Positions 45,901-57,400 of a DNA stretch of 64,000 nucleotides are shown here, piece by piece. The number at the start of each line of letters is the position of its first letter. Position 1 is the first letter of the stretch. Below the pieces are notes generated by a model. That model had not been told where the DNA came from. It did not search any database and saw only the letters and a program-made list of their open reading frames with translations. Origin of the DNA: Otatea glauca (Eukaryota > Streptophyta > Magnoliopsida > Poales > Poaceae); contig CM070713.1 in assembly GCA_036346275.1 (NCBI GenBank), positions 53,935,567 to 53,999,566 on the forward strand. The letters are read 5' to 3'. A program made the translations under genes and the position numbers.

Positions 45901-46100
45901 AATCAGTTTAGAAATGATATTTAGGATATGTTATACCATATTCTGTAAAAATATTTCATTTACAACATTTGTTTCAATTAAATCTTGCTAGTTGAATACC
46001 CTTAAAAAGTATGATTGTCATAACCTTTAATGTCATATAAGCATTTTCAACTAAGAAAATAATGTCTCGTCTAAACGCTAAAATGTATGAAATCAGCCTA
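42958..46100 (+). mobile_element. Element A: 3' LTR, truncated
   Basis: Direct copy of 33150-36274 starting TGTAACATCC, with the first few hundred bases about 98 percent identical. Carries the same TATA box (44170-44177) and tRNA-like segment (A box 44963-44973, B box 45006-45016). It stops at CAGCCTAG (46094-46101), where copia coding sequence starts without any terminal motif, so about 2.2 kb of the LTR is missing. No target duplication can be checked. Confidence 0.85.
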
Positions 46101-48474
46101 GCACCAGAGAGGGTGGAAATACCAAAGAAAACAGAAGGTATCCCTCATCCTATTCAGAGGCCTCAAAGAAAAAGAACAGGAAATCTGGCTTCTCAAACCC
46201 AAAGTACCCAGAGACGTTTGGAGAAAACCGGGCGAGAGGAGTTACCACAACCAATCACGAAAATACCCTAAGGGAAGAAGGGGAGCCAGTTGAGACCTGG
46301 CACTGGAAAGAAGCTGACAGAAAAGGCAATTCCAGACTTGAACCTTCCACTGCAGGAATGCAGGAAGTCGCCGGAAATAATGTGTGCGCACATATAAGCG
46401 ATGAAAAGCTAAAGGAACTTGCTCCTGCGATGGGAAATAGCAGCGAAGAGCAAGTAGAAGTGCATGAAGCACCTCATGATGAAATGGCCATAAACTTTGT
46501 AATAACAGGAGAATCCCTGAATAGAGCAACAGCCAATGTTGATGCATACTTTGCAAAGAAGATTGCCTCGATCATTGATCATGATCCCGAGCCTGCATCT
46601 CTTGCAGAGTGCAAGAAAAGGCTAGATTGGGAACAATGGAAGAAGGAAATCACTGCAGAGTTAGTCTCTCAGAACAAGAGAGAGGTGTTTGGGCCCGTAT
46701 GCCGCACACCTCCCCATATAAACCCTGTAAGTCACAAATGGGTTTTTGTTCGGAAGAGGAATGAAAACAATGAAGTTGTAAGGTACAAGGCAAGGCTTGT
46801 AGCTCAAGGTTTCACTCAACGTCTTGGAGTTGATTATGAAGAAACCTATTCTCCGATCATGGGAGGAATTACCTTTAGATATTTGATCTCAATGGCAGTC
46901 AACTTGAAGTTGAGAATGAAGCTAATGGATGTTGTTACAGCATATTTGTATGGAAACTTGGATTGGAGATATACATGAAGGTACGGAAGGTATTCCTATC
47001 CCAACCAAGACGGAGCAAATAGAAACACATGCGAGTGTGAAATTGGAGAAATCACTGTATGGGCTAAAACAGTCAGGAAGAATGTGGTACAATCGCTTGA
47101 GTAACTTTCTCTGGAAGAAAGGCTACACAAACAGCGAAGATTGTCCATGCGTGTTTATACAGCGATCCCCGAATGGATTCTGTATAATCTCCGTCTATGT
47201 AGATGACTTGAACATCAATGGGACGGATGAAGAGATTGAAGAAGCATGCTCATACTTGAAGTCTGAGTTTGAAATGAAGGATTTGGGTAAAACCAAGTTT
47301 AGTTTAGACTTGCAGCTTGAGCATGTCCAAGAAGGAATCTTGGGACACCAATCATCCTACACGCAGAAAGTGTTGGAATGATTTGGATTTGAAAAGGCAT
47401 ATCCTGCAAAGACTCCAATGGTCGGAAGGTCACTCCAAGCAGACCTAGACCCATACAGACCTAGAGAAGAGGGGGAGGAAGTCCTGGGAGCAGAATTCCC
47501 ATATCTGAGTGCAGTTGGAGCGCTCATGTACCTTGCAAATAGCACTAGGCCGGACATTGTGTTCGCTGTGAATTTGCTAGCTCGGTACAGTGCAGAACCC
47601 ACCAAAAGGCATTGGAAAGGGATCAAGGACATCTTCCGTTACCTCCAAGGAAGCAAAGATCTCGGTTTGTTCTTTAGAAGAAACAATGAACTGAATTTGG
47701 TTGGCTACGCTGATGCTGGGTACTTATCATACCCGCATACTGGCAAGTCCCAAACTTGGTATGTTTTCCTATGTGGAGGAACAGCAGTTTCCTAGAAGTC
47801 GTCTATGCAGACTCTCGTCTCGACGTTGACAAACCACTCAAAAATCATTGCTTTGTATGAAGCATCTCGTGAATGTGCATGGCTCCGAAGAATGGTTCAC
47901 CACATCCAGAAGTCATGTGGCTTGAACATTGAGCAAACTCCCATTATCATCTATGAAGATAATGCAAATTGTGTTGCTCAAGCACAGATGGGTTATGTGA
48001 AGAGCAATCTCGCGAAGCATATCAACCCCAAGTTCTTCTATGCTAACGAATTGCATAAGATGAACGAGATCAAGATATTGCATACTAAGTCATATGAAAA
48101 TCTTACAGATTTGTTCACTAAATCTCTCCCAGCATCTACCTTTGAAAGGTGTGTAAAAGGGATTGGGATGTTGAGACTTAGAGAAGTGCAGATTTCAGGG
48201 GGAGATATTTCACATACTCCCACATAAATCTTGAACATGAGGTTTGAGTACCCAACATGAATCTCGAAGATTAGCAATTGAAATTTGGGTGAATTGTACT
48301 CTTTTCCTTAGCAAGTTTTTCATGAAGTTTTCTTGCATAAGGTTTTTAATGAGGCTATTCGTGCAACACAGTAAGCGTATGCTATGTACTCTTTCTCCAA
48401 GTATTTTTCCCACTGGGTTTTTCTGGAGTTTTAATGAGGCATATGCATCTCGCGGCAAAGGGCCCAAGGGGGAG
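46101..48474 (+). pseudogene. Ty1/copia element F: integrase tail, reverse transcriptase and RNase H, disabled
   Basis: Begins abruptly in the linker after integrase (RVEIPKKTEGIPHPIQRP), then RT with HKWVFVRK, RYKARLVAQGF and YVDDLNI (47196-47216), then RNase H with the ADAGY motif and the ILHTKSYENLTDLFTKSLP C-terminus ending at 48227. Defects: nonsense at about 46269, a two-base deletion near 46960, stops near 47380 and 47794. The polypurine tract (AAGGGCCCAAGGGGGAG) ends at 48474. Its closest relative is the minus-strand element at 59700-64000. Copia order protease-integrase-RT-RNase H is as in the family. No gag, protease or integrase core is present here. Confidence 0.9.
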
Positions 48475-48702
48475 TGTTGGGAAACCACGTGGCCCAATGA
48501 AAGCCCATGATGCTCTCTTAGCCGAAACCCTAGGCGACTACTATATAAGGAGGAGGGGGTCCCCCCATTCTACAAGCAACCACAAAGTAATAAAGAATTC
48601 TGTCGCCGTTCTCCCTAAACCTGTGTCTCTCTTTCTCTCTCTGTTCTCCACTTTAGATCTGTTCGGGAACCCCGAACTATTCGATAGCGAGGTTCCTTAA
48701 CA
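48475..48702 (+). mobile_element. Copia element F: 3' LTR, 228 bp
   Basis: Starts TGTTGGGAAACCACGTGG and ends GAGGTTCCTTAACA, matching 59470-59699 in reverse. TATATAA at 48542-48548 is the likely promoter TATA box. The element's 5' LTR is absent because its left part is missing at 46100/46101. Confidence 0.9.
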
Positions 48703-49697
48703 AACTAGACCTAATTAGGCCGCTAAGTAAACTAGGCCTGGACATGTTGCGAAACGAGCCTGAAACTTAGGGCCACAGCCCAACACAGCCTAGACATGTG
48801 ACCAAAGGATAAGGGCCTTATGTTACTCGAGAAAGAGAGCAAACGGAGAAAATGCCCCATGAATAGGTCGATCGAGCAGGCGGGCCTCTGTGCGGCCCAG
48901 GTGAGGCATTCAGAGTCCACGCATGCACGTACGTACTTGCGGCGATATCCTGCACTGTCCGAAGCACGAATGGCAATGGAGCCCCATTCCCTCTCGGGGA
49001 ATTCACCTATTAGAGGGCGAGGATGGAGATGTTCCCCCGCAAAGGGCTGGTAACAAGGAAAGTTGTCCCCATCAGGGGAGTCGGGTGCAGGGGCATTCCA
49101 CCGCTCCTTGTCCACGTTACCCCTCCCCTCCCCCCGACAGTTACCTAACCCTAGATCGGTAAATCGAACCAGTCGCCTTGCCTCCCAAGTTCTGCATTCC
49201 CCATTCCCCAATCATTCTCGCAGTCTCGCCGCTCTTGCTTGGTCCCTCCCCCCATAGTCTCGTGATCCATCGTCGAATCCATAGATCCATTGTCACCTCC
49301 GTAGTCTCACAACGTAGATCCATCACCACCACATGGAATCCACCCCGTTGCCTTTGCCATGAACTCCCATAGCAACTGGTCGACGCAATCCCTCCGCATC
49401 TCTTGCCTTCTTATCGGTATGCGCAATCCCTCACCGCCTTGCTGACTCGCAAGTAGCGCCGCATCCCCTCGGCCGTTGCCTTCTCACTGATAGCGCGGCT
49501 AGCGTCTCATCCCATCGATCGCTTTCCTGGACATGGCCACATCCCCATATCCCCTCGGTCACACGGAGACCTCGACGGATCCCCTCTATCCTCGACTCCG
49601 ACTCCTCTCCTCTCTGCAACAACTAACGCTGGCCACATCCCCTCGATCACGCAGTGACGCCCCAGCCTCCATCATCGACCTCGACTGTGCTTTGTAG
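48703..49697. other. Intergenic, GC/CT-rich; no gene recognised
   Basis: A C- and T-rich stretch (about 49040-49660) looks like plant 5'-leader or promoter DNA. The 159-aa ORF at 48732-49211 (minus) has no recognised motif and is opposed by several equally long ORFs on the plus strand. It could be the captured upstream part of the peroxiredoxin fragment or the flank of the hAT element. Confidence 0.35.
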
Positions 49698-49929
49698 GAC
49701 GATTTGTTGTTGGTCGGGAACAATGTGCCTGACTTTGAGGCCAAGGTTGTCTCGATAGGTGAGTATAAAACATTCGGAGCATGTTCAATTGGATGCTAGT
49801 GAACCTCGGTCCGAGGAAGCTTTGATAAATGCATGCTTGATCTTTGCAGATATTACCTCTTTCAGCGACAAATATGAGGAATTTGAGAAGTTGAACACTG
49901 AGATCCTCGGTGTTTCAGTGGACGGTGTG
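49698..49929 (+). pseudogene. 2-Cys peroxiredoxin (BAS1-like) exon fragments
   Basis: Exon a (49698-49758) follows a TTTGTAG acceptor and reads DDLLLVGNNVPDFEAKVV, matching the start of the mature chloroplast 2-Cys peroxiredoxin; it ends at GTGAGT. Exon b (49850-49929) follows CTTTGCAG and reads ITSFSDKYEEFEKLNTEI LGVSVDGV, ending at GTACGT. In the true gene the segment between these blocks holds the peroxidatic Cys motif (FVCPTE); here it is missing, so no active enzyme can be made. Introns are kept, so this is a DNA-level fragment. It lies just upstream of a hAT transposase pseudogene in the same orientation, suggesting capture by that transposon. The plastid enzyme normally reduces peroxides. 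Confidence 0.75.
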
Positions 49930-50529
49930 GTACGTTATAAGTTACAATGTCCTGAATTGCTGGCATTTCGCACTTGTGGTAGCATCTATAAAGTAGTAGA
50001 TAGGTCATTCATTTGATTCAGTGAAATGACATTGTGCCTGTAGTTTAGCTTTGCGAAAATGTTAAGGTTTTATTATCATATCTTATGAAATTGAGCTAGG
50101 TTTAAAACCTACCCGTCCATATGAACGAATTAAATGTACCAATGCCTTTCTAGTGTTTGTGCATTTTCATGGTGGTATATATAGGTAGCTATCTAAGTGC
50201 AATTTAGTTCTGGTACGTACTAGCTCATAAGAGAAATGAAATTATTGTGTACGCTATCTATTAATATGTCATCATTTGATTATTCATGAACCATATGTAA
50301 TGCACATGATTTTAGCTTAGTAATGGGTTGTCATTGGCTGAACTTTGATGTCATTGATCCTCTAAAATTTGCAGATCTAGATTTATAATGTCGACCCCTA
50401 AGACTGAAAGTAGCAGCCACGGACTAGCCCTAGCACTGTCATCCTCATGAGCCTCACGTTCACAGTCACAGGCTTCACAGAGAGAGTCTATAGCTGTGTT
50501 GGTTAATGACTCGAAAGCACCAAGGGAGG
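49930..50529 (+). other. Intron-like spacer between peroxiredoxin fragment and hAT gene
   Basis: AT-rich, no coding frame. Begins with the donor after exon b and runs to the hAT N-terminal region; a TTTGCAG at about 50368-50374 could act as an acceptor. Nothing else is visible. Confidence 0.4.
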
Positions 50530-52345
50530 GAAATGTGGAGAAGATAGAAATTTCAAATGATGAAGAGGAGGATGTCACTATTGGCTCCAAGATAAAGTTG
50601 ACTTCAGTTATTTGGAAGGAGTTTAAGAGAGTAAAAGTCATTGGTTGAATCAAGGCAAAATGTAATCACTATTTCAAGAAGCTTGGGGGAGAAACAAAAA
50701 ATGGAACTAAGCATCTTCACGATCACTTGAAGGTGTGTCCATATCGCAAGAGCAAAATGGCATTACAGAAGAAGACATTTACTCAACCTTCTTTGAGGTT
50801 TAGTTCTAAAGAGAAGGGAAAAGTGTCGGTGGAGAATTACACATTTGACAAAGAAATTGCTAGAAAGGAACTTGCTGCGATGATGGTGTTGCATGAGTAC
50901 CCCTTTATCCATGGTTGATCATGCTGATTTTCAGAGATTTTTTAGTGCACTATAGCTCCTATTCAAAATGGTGTCAAGGAATAATATTAGGTATGAAATA
51001 TTTAAATTATTATTTGTTAATTGTCATATCTCTAGTTGCTCCATATTCTAATGCATGAATGTCATTTCTCAATTGCTAGGAAGGACATTGTGGACCAATA
51101 TAAAGAAGAAAGGAAGAATGCTCTTGAGTATATGGCAGAGAATAGATCAAGAGTTGATATCACTAGTGACATGTGCACGTCTGACAACCAAAAGAAAGGA
51201 TACATGGCTATCACAGCCCATTTCATCGACAACTTATGGAAGCTTAGGAGCATTGTCATGAGATAATGACTAATGAGTAATGACTTGGTGATGTCCAACT
51301 TTCATTGTTGTTGATGATGTTATTGCCCTTTTCTAACTTTCACACTTTCTTTAGGTTTATTTATGTCCCAGCTCCACATACTGCAGAAGTTATTGCCGAG
51401 AAATTTCTGAATCCTTGGTTGTTTGGAATCTTGATGAGAAGCTATCCACCGTGACTCTTGACAACTGCCACAAATGACAAGCTAATTGATTTACTTGTGG
51501 AGAAGATAGGGCCAGGCAAGCTTATGTGAAAGGTACGATGCTTTGCATGCGTTGTTGTGCATACATTCTCAAATTGATTGTGAAAGATGGCCTGAATGTG
51601 ATGAATAAGACAATTGAAAACATTCGTGATAGTATAGCTTTTTGGACTACCACGCCAAAAAGAGTAGAGAAGTTTGAGGAAATTGCTAAATTTGTGAAAG
51701 TTAAAATAACAAAGAAGATAGCTCTTGACTGCAAAACTAGACGGAACTCTACTTTCACTATGCTCAGTGTTGCTTTACCCATTAAGGTTGTTTTTTATCG
51801 TGTGAAGCGTGTTGAAAAACAATATACTTGCGGTCCTAGTGACGAAGAATGGAACTTTGCTGCTGATGTTGTCAAGAGGCTACAGTTGTTCTATGATACC
51901 ACTAAAATGTTTTATGGAACTGAATATGTTATTGCTAATATTTTCTTCCCCAAAATTTGCAAAATTAAAATGAAAATGAGGCTGTGGTCAAGTTGTGAGA
52001 ACCCAATTATATAAAAGTGACAGTATGAATCAAAAATTTGATAAGTATTGGTCTAACATTTAAAGACTAATGGGGATAGCTACACTTCTTGATTCTTGAT
52101 TTAAGAGTGAAATGCTGCTGGTTTGCTATGAAATGCTACATTGTGTTAATGGTGAAAAATGTGCATGTTCGAGAAGTCATTGCCTCATTACGCAATTTGA
52201 TGGCTGAATATTGAGTAGTTAATGATGAGGATAATATAGAATCATCAGCCTCAATACCTATAGTTGAAGCTTCAGCTGTTATATCAATCTTTAATGCATG
52301 TGTTGCTAAGAGAAGGCTAGAATCTCTTAGGTTGAATGCCACCTA
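50530..52345 (+). pseudogene. hAT transposase (RICESLEEPER-like), degenerate
   Basis: BED-type zinc finger near 50600-50745 (SVIWKEFKRVKV, then KAKCNHYFKKLGG, GTKHLHDHLKVCP) with a nonsense codon near 50646. Next comes VDITSDMCTSDNQKKGYMAI and TAHFID at about 51150-51240, the first catalytic block of hAT transposases, then YVPAPHTAEVIAEKF (about 51365) and GTMLCMRCCAYILKLIVKDG (51529-51588), followed by a 162-codon open stretch with CKTRRNSTFTML and SDEEWNFAADVV. Several stops and frame changes separate the blocks and the C-terminal dimerisation domain (hATC) survives only as scraps (ACVAKRRLESLR). It cannot encode an active enzyme. No hAT termini are identified. Confidence 0.85.
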
Positions 52346-53520
52346 GCTCCACACGTGCACGGTGCATGTTGCGTGATGGGGTCGGTGCGGCCGTATGTGC
52401 GCGGTCCGTGCTCTGTCTATGCACGATGGTGGCCACACCTCTTATATACTAGATGTGGACGCATGGCGCCACGTCGCGCGAGGGTAACGCTATGTGAATC
52501 GAAGCATTGGCTAGAGAAGCCCCCGGCTTGGCTTTACGAATCAAGTAGAGCTGCGCGGCATACGTTGCGCCGGGCGAATTTCGTCCTGCGGCCAGGCGAA
52601 ATTTTTTGAAACCTAGAGGACTCTTTTTGCAAAACGGTGTGGTCCTTGCCTGGATGAAATTTTATGAAACCGTGTTTTTTTTTTTGCAAAAGGGCTCGAA
52701 AAGGAGATTGACTCGAACTTGCGGAACCACGAGTTTTTTCAAAACAGGTGGTCAGAGGACCTAAACGTATTTTCAGATTTTTCAAAAGAATCTTTTGCAA
52801 AAGACCTGATGGGGGACTTAAACATATTTTTGGAATTTCTCGAGGGACCTAAACGAAAATTTTGGAATTGTCGAATGGCCTTTTTGAAAAAACCGGTAAA
52901 AAGGAGCTAAACACAATTTTAAAACTTTCGGAGGACTTTTGCATGAAGTGATGACGTGGAGGCCACCTTTAATATAGGTAGAATGTATATCCTCGTCTAC
53001 TCGTCTCTGCCTCAGCAACGTTGTGCTAGTCCGTCGCCCTTTGGCCCCCAGGTTTAGACCTCATCAAAAAAAATCGTGAAATAAGGAGACCAATCGTGCA
53101 TAGATACGGTTGTACAAGTAAAAGTCCATCTTGATTTAAGATCGGCAAATTTGGATGTTTTTGTCTTATTTTAAACAGAAATTTCTTTCAAATTTGTATG
53201 TTCCTAGCCTGATATATTACTTGTACTCTAGCAGACCTGCTCAAAAGAAAGAACAGTGAAATTCTGGCGACATTCGACACTGCTTTAGTATTATTTTTTG
53301 CTGCCGATGGAACAGGGGTACATCATCGTCACTCCCAAGTACAATACAAAGATCAAACGGAACAGAACAAGTATATTGAACGTACGTACGGGCATGGTTC
53401 AAAATCTAGATGAGATTTTAGAAATTTCGGCCAAAATTTTAGATTTTGCAGGGCCGAGATTCTAAATCTCGACGGAATAAAATAAATAAATTTTTCAAAA
53501 AAAAATAGATCACATGTAGT
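52346..53520. other. No gene; unclassified repeat-like DNA
   Basis: The 52550-52960 part has recurring phrases such as GGACCTAAACG, GAATTTT and TTTTGCAAAA in one orientation, suggesting an unclassified retroelement LTR or degenerate repeat. A second motif set (AAATTTCGG, AAATCTCG, AAAATTTTAG) is repeated at 53400-53480 and 53635-53790. No coding potential. Confidence 0.35.
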
Positions 53521-53528
53521 GTAAAAAA

Positions 53529-53625
53529 GAAATATCACAGATGGTTTTAATTAAAACCGTCTATGATATCCGTATGTGATAAGCTCATATTATAAACCAT
53601 CTTTGATAAGCCTCGGGAGACCATT
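53529..53625. mobile_element. CACTA-like subterminal remnant
   Basis: ATCACAGATGGTTTTAATT, AAAACCGTCTATGATAT and AAACCATCTTTGATA are the same subterminal motif as at the CACTA ends near 11.5 and 21.1 kb. No CACTA terminus is seen; it splits a repeat with AAATTTCGG motifs. Could be a short non-autonomous insertion. Confidence 0.4.
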
Positions 53626-53862
53626 TCACAGGTGATTGAAAAGGACTGAAATTTTGGCCATTTCAGTCGAAATCTCGGAAATTCCGGTCCAAAAAAATTC
53701 CGGATTTGAATTTTGCTTTTTGAATTTCGTCTAAAATTTTGAAATCTTGCTAAAATTTTGGATTTTGGCCATCTCCAAGATATGTTCCCAAAACGAAATT
53801 TGAAAGCTTGTGTATGGGTACCACAAACGCACACAAATTTAGTTACTAAACCTAGGTAGTAA

Positions 53863-54057
53863 CTAGCAAGGTAGAACACCAGCAACCACATGCAGCAGAT
53901 GTTGTGGCAGGCCGGGATAGCAGCACTCGGGCTTGCCGTCACAGCAGTTGAGGCGGCAGCAAGGGGGGATCGGCACCGGCACGTATTGGCCCTCGCTGAC
54001 GGCGAACATCAGGAGCGCCAGCACGAGGGCGCCGACGATCTTGGAAGCCATTGCCAT
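53863..54057 (-). CDS. Small secreted cysteine-rich protein, 64 aa
   Basis: ATG at 54057. Residues 1-23 (MAMASKIVGALVLALLMFAV...) form a textbook signal peptide with a likely cut before QYVPVP. The mature part is Pro-rich and then Cys-rich with three CC pairs (PPCC, LNCCDG, PECC) and one late Cys. Codon use is GC-rich at third positions, as in expressed grass genes and unlike the AT-rich neighbours. After residue about 47 another frame continues with more Cys (ACHNICC), so a one-base indel may have changed the C-terminus. Small grass-specific Cys-rich secreted peptides are common; the exact family is not recognised. A copia element has inserted about 60-145 bp upstream of the ATG, so its promoter is separated from it. 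Confidence 0.6.
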   Translation of the reverse strand: MAMASKIVGALVLALLMFAVSEGQYVPVPIPPCCRLNCCDGKPECCYPGLPQHLLHVVAGVLPC

Positions 54058-54086
54058 GTGTTGTGGCCTAATGGGCTGAGAACTTG

Positions 54087-54254
54087 TGACGTGAGGTGTG
54101 TATTCTTTCTAGCACCCTGTTGAGTTTGTCGTGGGAACCCTTTCCTGCTTCAACTCAGAGTTATAACCTGTGACGTGTCGTGTGTGTTCTTTCTAGCACC
54201 CTGTTGATTTTGTCATGCGAACTCCTTTCCTGCTTCAACTCGGAGTTATAGTCC
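54087..54254. repeat. 84-bp tandem duplication spanning a copia LTR boundary
   Basis: Units 54087-54170 and 54171-54254 both contain TTCTTTCTAGCACCC followed by TGTTGA, i.e. 30 bp of target DNA plus the first 50-odd bases of the copia 5' LTR. It therefore arose after the copia insertion. Units differ by about a dozen bases. Confidence 0.85.
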
Positions 54255-54459
54255 TACACGAAAAATTCTTCATGCATTTTTTTAAATATATACATATAGT
54301 CCATAGGATAGAATAAGACAATAGGGAAAAGAAAGTTTCATTGTAAATATCTCTTCGATCATATAGTGATGTAGCCTTCGTGCATTTATGATTTTTTTCA
54401 AGAGGTTTTCTACATAAAATTCGTGTATATTGTTTCTACTTTTCAGAGCATTATTTACA
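54202..54459 (+). mobile_element. Copia element E: 5' LTR, 258 bp
   Basis: Starts TGTTGATTTTGTC and ends TTATTTACA, followed by a decayed primer-binding site TGGTATGAGAGC (54465-54476, one mismatch to the initiator tRNA-Met complement). Target flank CACCC (54197-54201) nearly matches TACCC after the 3' LTR. Shares TCAACTCGGAGTTATAGTCC-like and CATATAGTCCATAGGATAGA-like blocks with the 3' LTR but is clearly diverged, so the insertion is old. Confidence 0.75.
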
Positions 54460-57400
54460 AAAAGTGGTATGAGAGCATATAAGATTTTGTGATTTTTGCT
54501 ACACTTACACAAAATTGTACCGGTGATCTACATTTCTTTGTTACGTCCACACAAGGAAGGCTACCAAGAGTTTGTACTTTTAGCTAGTACACATAGATTC
54601 GTATCAGCTGGTTTTGAATTTATTCCGCATGGCAACTCTGAAGTATGATCTTCCAATGCTGGATCGAAACATGAGGTTTTCTTTATGGCATGTCAAGATG
54701 CAAGCTATTCTTGCAATGCTCGATTTTGATGACGCTTTATTAGGAATCAACAAGATCATCGCTGCATGGTCCCTTGTGGAGAAACAAAGAAAATATTGTG
54801 AAGTCTTATGTCAGATTCATCTTCATCTATCAAATAATATTTTACTGGAAGTTTTGAAGGAGAAGAACACCTCCACATTATGGTTGAAGCTGCAATAGTT
54901 TTGCATGACCAAATATTTGACCAGTCAAATGTATTTGAAGCAAAGGCTTTATTCGCATAATATGGTGAAAGCGGGTCATTATTGAACCATCTAATAGTGT
55001 TCAAAGAAGTAGATTGGATCTCGAGTCTATGGAGGTAAAATATAATGATGAAGATCTAAGTCTTATTATTTTATGCTTACTGCCTAGTTCATACTCTACG
55101 TTGATACTATTCTATATAGGCAAGATACTCTTACACTTAATGATGTCTATGAAGCTCTACGTGCGAAGGAACTTAAGGATGTCTATGAAGCTCTACATGC
55201 GAAGGAAATGATGAAACTTCTGATTTTGAACAAAAGTTCTAGTTTACATGCAAAAGGCTTGATTGTCTGTGGTAGACAACAAGATAGAAGTTCAAATGGT
55301 GATACAGGAGGCAAAAACTCAAGACAAAATTACAAAGCCTGATCGAAATCTAGAGGAAGGTACAAGTCGTGCAAGTATTGCAAGAAAGATGAGCACGACA
55401 TATCTGAGTGCTGGTATTTAAAGAAAAAGGAGAAAAGGAATAACAATTCCAAAAGGATCAATCAGAGGATGAACCTAAAGCCACAATTAAGCCACAGTTG
55501 TTACTAAGAAATATTACGATGGTGATGTTTTCATTGCCTTTGTCGATGATTTCAAAACCGGTGATGAGTGGATTCTTGATTCAACCTATACATTCCACAT
55601 GATCTCGAACCGTGAGTGGTTCGTTAATTATGAAGCTACGCTAAGTGGATCAGTGTTGATTGGTGATAATTCACCATACAACATTGCAGTATGGGCTCGC
55701 TATCGAGCTTAACAAGCTATTATCGAGCTTCTTTCGAAACTGACATAGTTAGATATAAAATTATTTTATTTATCATTTAAGTGGTTATTTCAAATTCGAG
55801 CTAGTGAGCCATTATCAAGCCGAGCCTCTTTAACCTTTCTTTCACTTGACATAGACCCATTTCAATTTTGAACCCATTAACAACTATAATTGAAGCAAAA
55901 TTGATTCGAGCACTAACAAGGTTTTTTGCAAACCCTTGCAAGAATTGGTTCTAGATTAAGATATTTGATGGCACCCGTTAGAATTTTTTCGAGTGTTCGA
56001 TACATTCCAAGTTTGAAGAGAAGTATTACCTCATTGAGTACTCTTGATGTTAAAGGGTACAAGTATTTAGGTGGAGGTGGAGTTCTAAAGGTTTCGAAAT
56101 GTTCTCGTTGTGATGAAGGGTGATATGAAGGATGTTAATCTATATCATCTACGAGATACTATAATTTCAGGTGATGCAGCTGTTACCTCAAATAGGTCAT
56201 CCGATTCCGATGCTACTAATCTTTGGCACATGAGTCTAGGGTATATGAGTGAAATTGGCATGATGGAGTTAAGCAAAAGAGGACTTCATGATGGAGTTTC
56301 ATCATATTTTGTAAAGCACAAATCGAATGTATTTAAGAAATTCAAGGAGTGAAAGATTATAATTGAGAAAGAAACTAGCAAGCATGTCAAAAAGTTGTGT
56401 AACGACAATGTCCTAGAGTTTTATTCTAGAGAATTTAAAGTTTTATGTAGACAGAGGGTATTATGAGACATTACACCGTCTCTAGTACTCCTCAACAAAA
56501 TGGCGTGGCCAAACACATGAATAGAACAATCATGGAGAACGTACATTTTGTTGTATCTAACCCTAGCATATCTAGGCGTTATTAGGTTGAAGCCGCTTCC
56601 ATTGCTTGTTATTTGATCAATCAGTCACTAATCCTGGCAATTGATAAGAAGACTCCAATTGTGGTATTGTTAGGTTCTCCTATAGATTATTAAAATTTGA
56701 GAATATTTGGTTGTTCTTCTTATGCTCAGCTTAACTATGGTAAATTAGATCCTAGAGCCATCAAGTATATTTTCCTTGGTTACAAGCATGGTGTGAAAGG
56801 TTGTAAACTATGTAATCCTGAAACTAGAAAGGTGATTATTAGTAGAAATATTACATTTCAAGAATCTACTATATTACATGATAAACCATCTATCCATGTT
56901 CCAGTTGAGAAGTCATAGAAGCGAAGTGTGTAGGTAGAGCATGTTATTGATTCAGGATCTACACCAGAAGTTGAAAAAGAAAATATACAGGATGTTCCTA
57001 CTGTTATGCAGCCAACAAACTTAAGAATAATATTCAAGCTCCTAAGAGATTAATTGAATAAGCCAATGTTGTGGCTTATTGTTTGAATGTGGCAGAAAAA
57101 ATTGAAGGTACCTAGAACCTTCAACTCATCTAGAGGCTATCTCTTCTAATGATTCAAAAAGACAGTTGATTGCCTTGTATGATGAGATGCAATCTCTTTA
57201 GAATAATAGCACTAAGGAGCTGGCCAAATTGCCAATTGATAAGGAGGGTATTAGCTGCAAATGGATTTTTAAGAATAAGAAAGGTGTTTCACCAACTGAA
57301 GAGGTTAGGTACAAGGCAATTCTTATTGCTAATGAATACAACTAAATTCCAGGTATTGATTCCACATGTCTTTTTCCCGGTTGTGAAATAATCACAAGAC

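Noticed and set aside
48732..49211. 159-codon minus-strand ORF as a gene
   Set aside because: Opposed by several similar ORFs on the plus strand in GC-rich DNA; no domain or start context that stands out.
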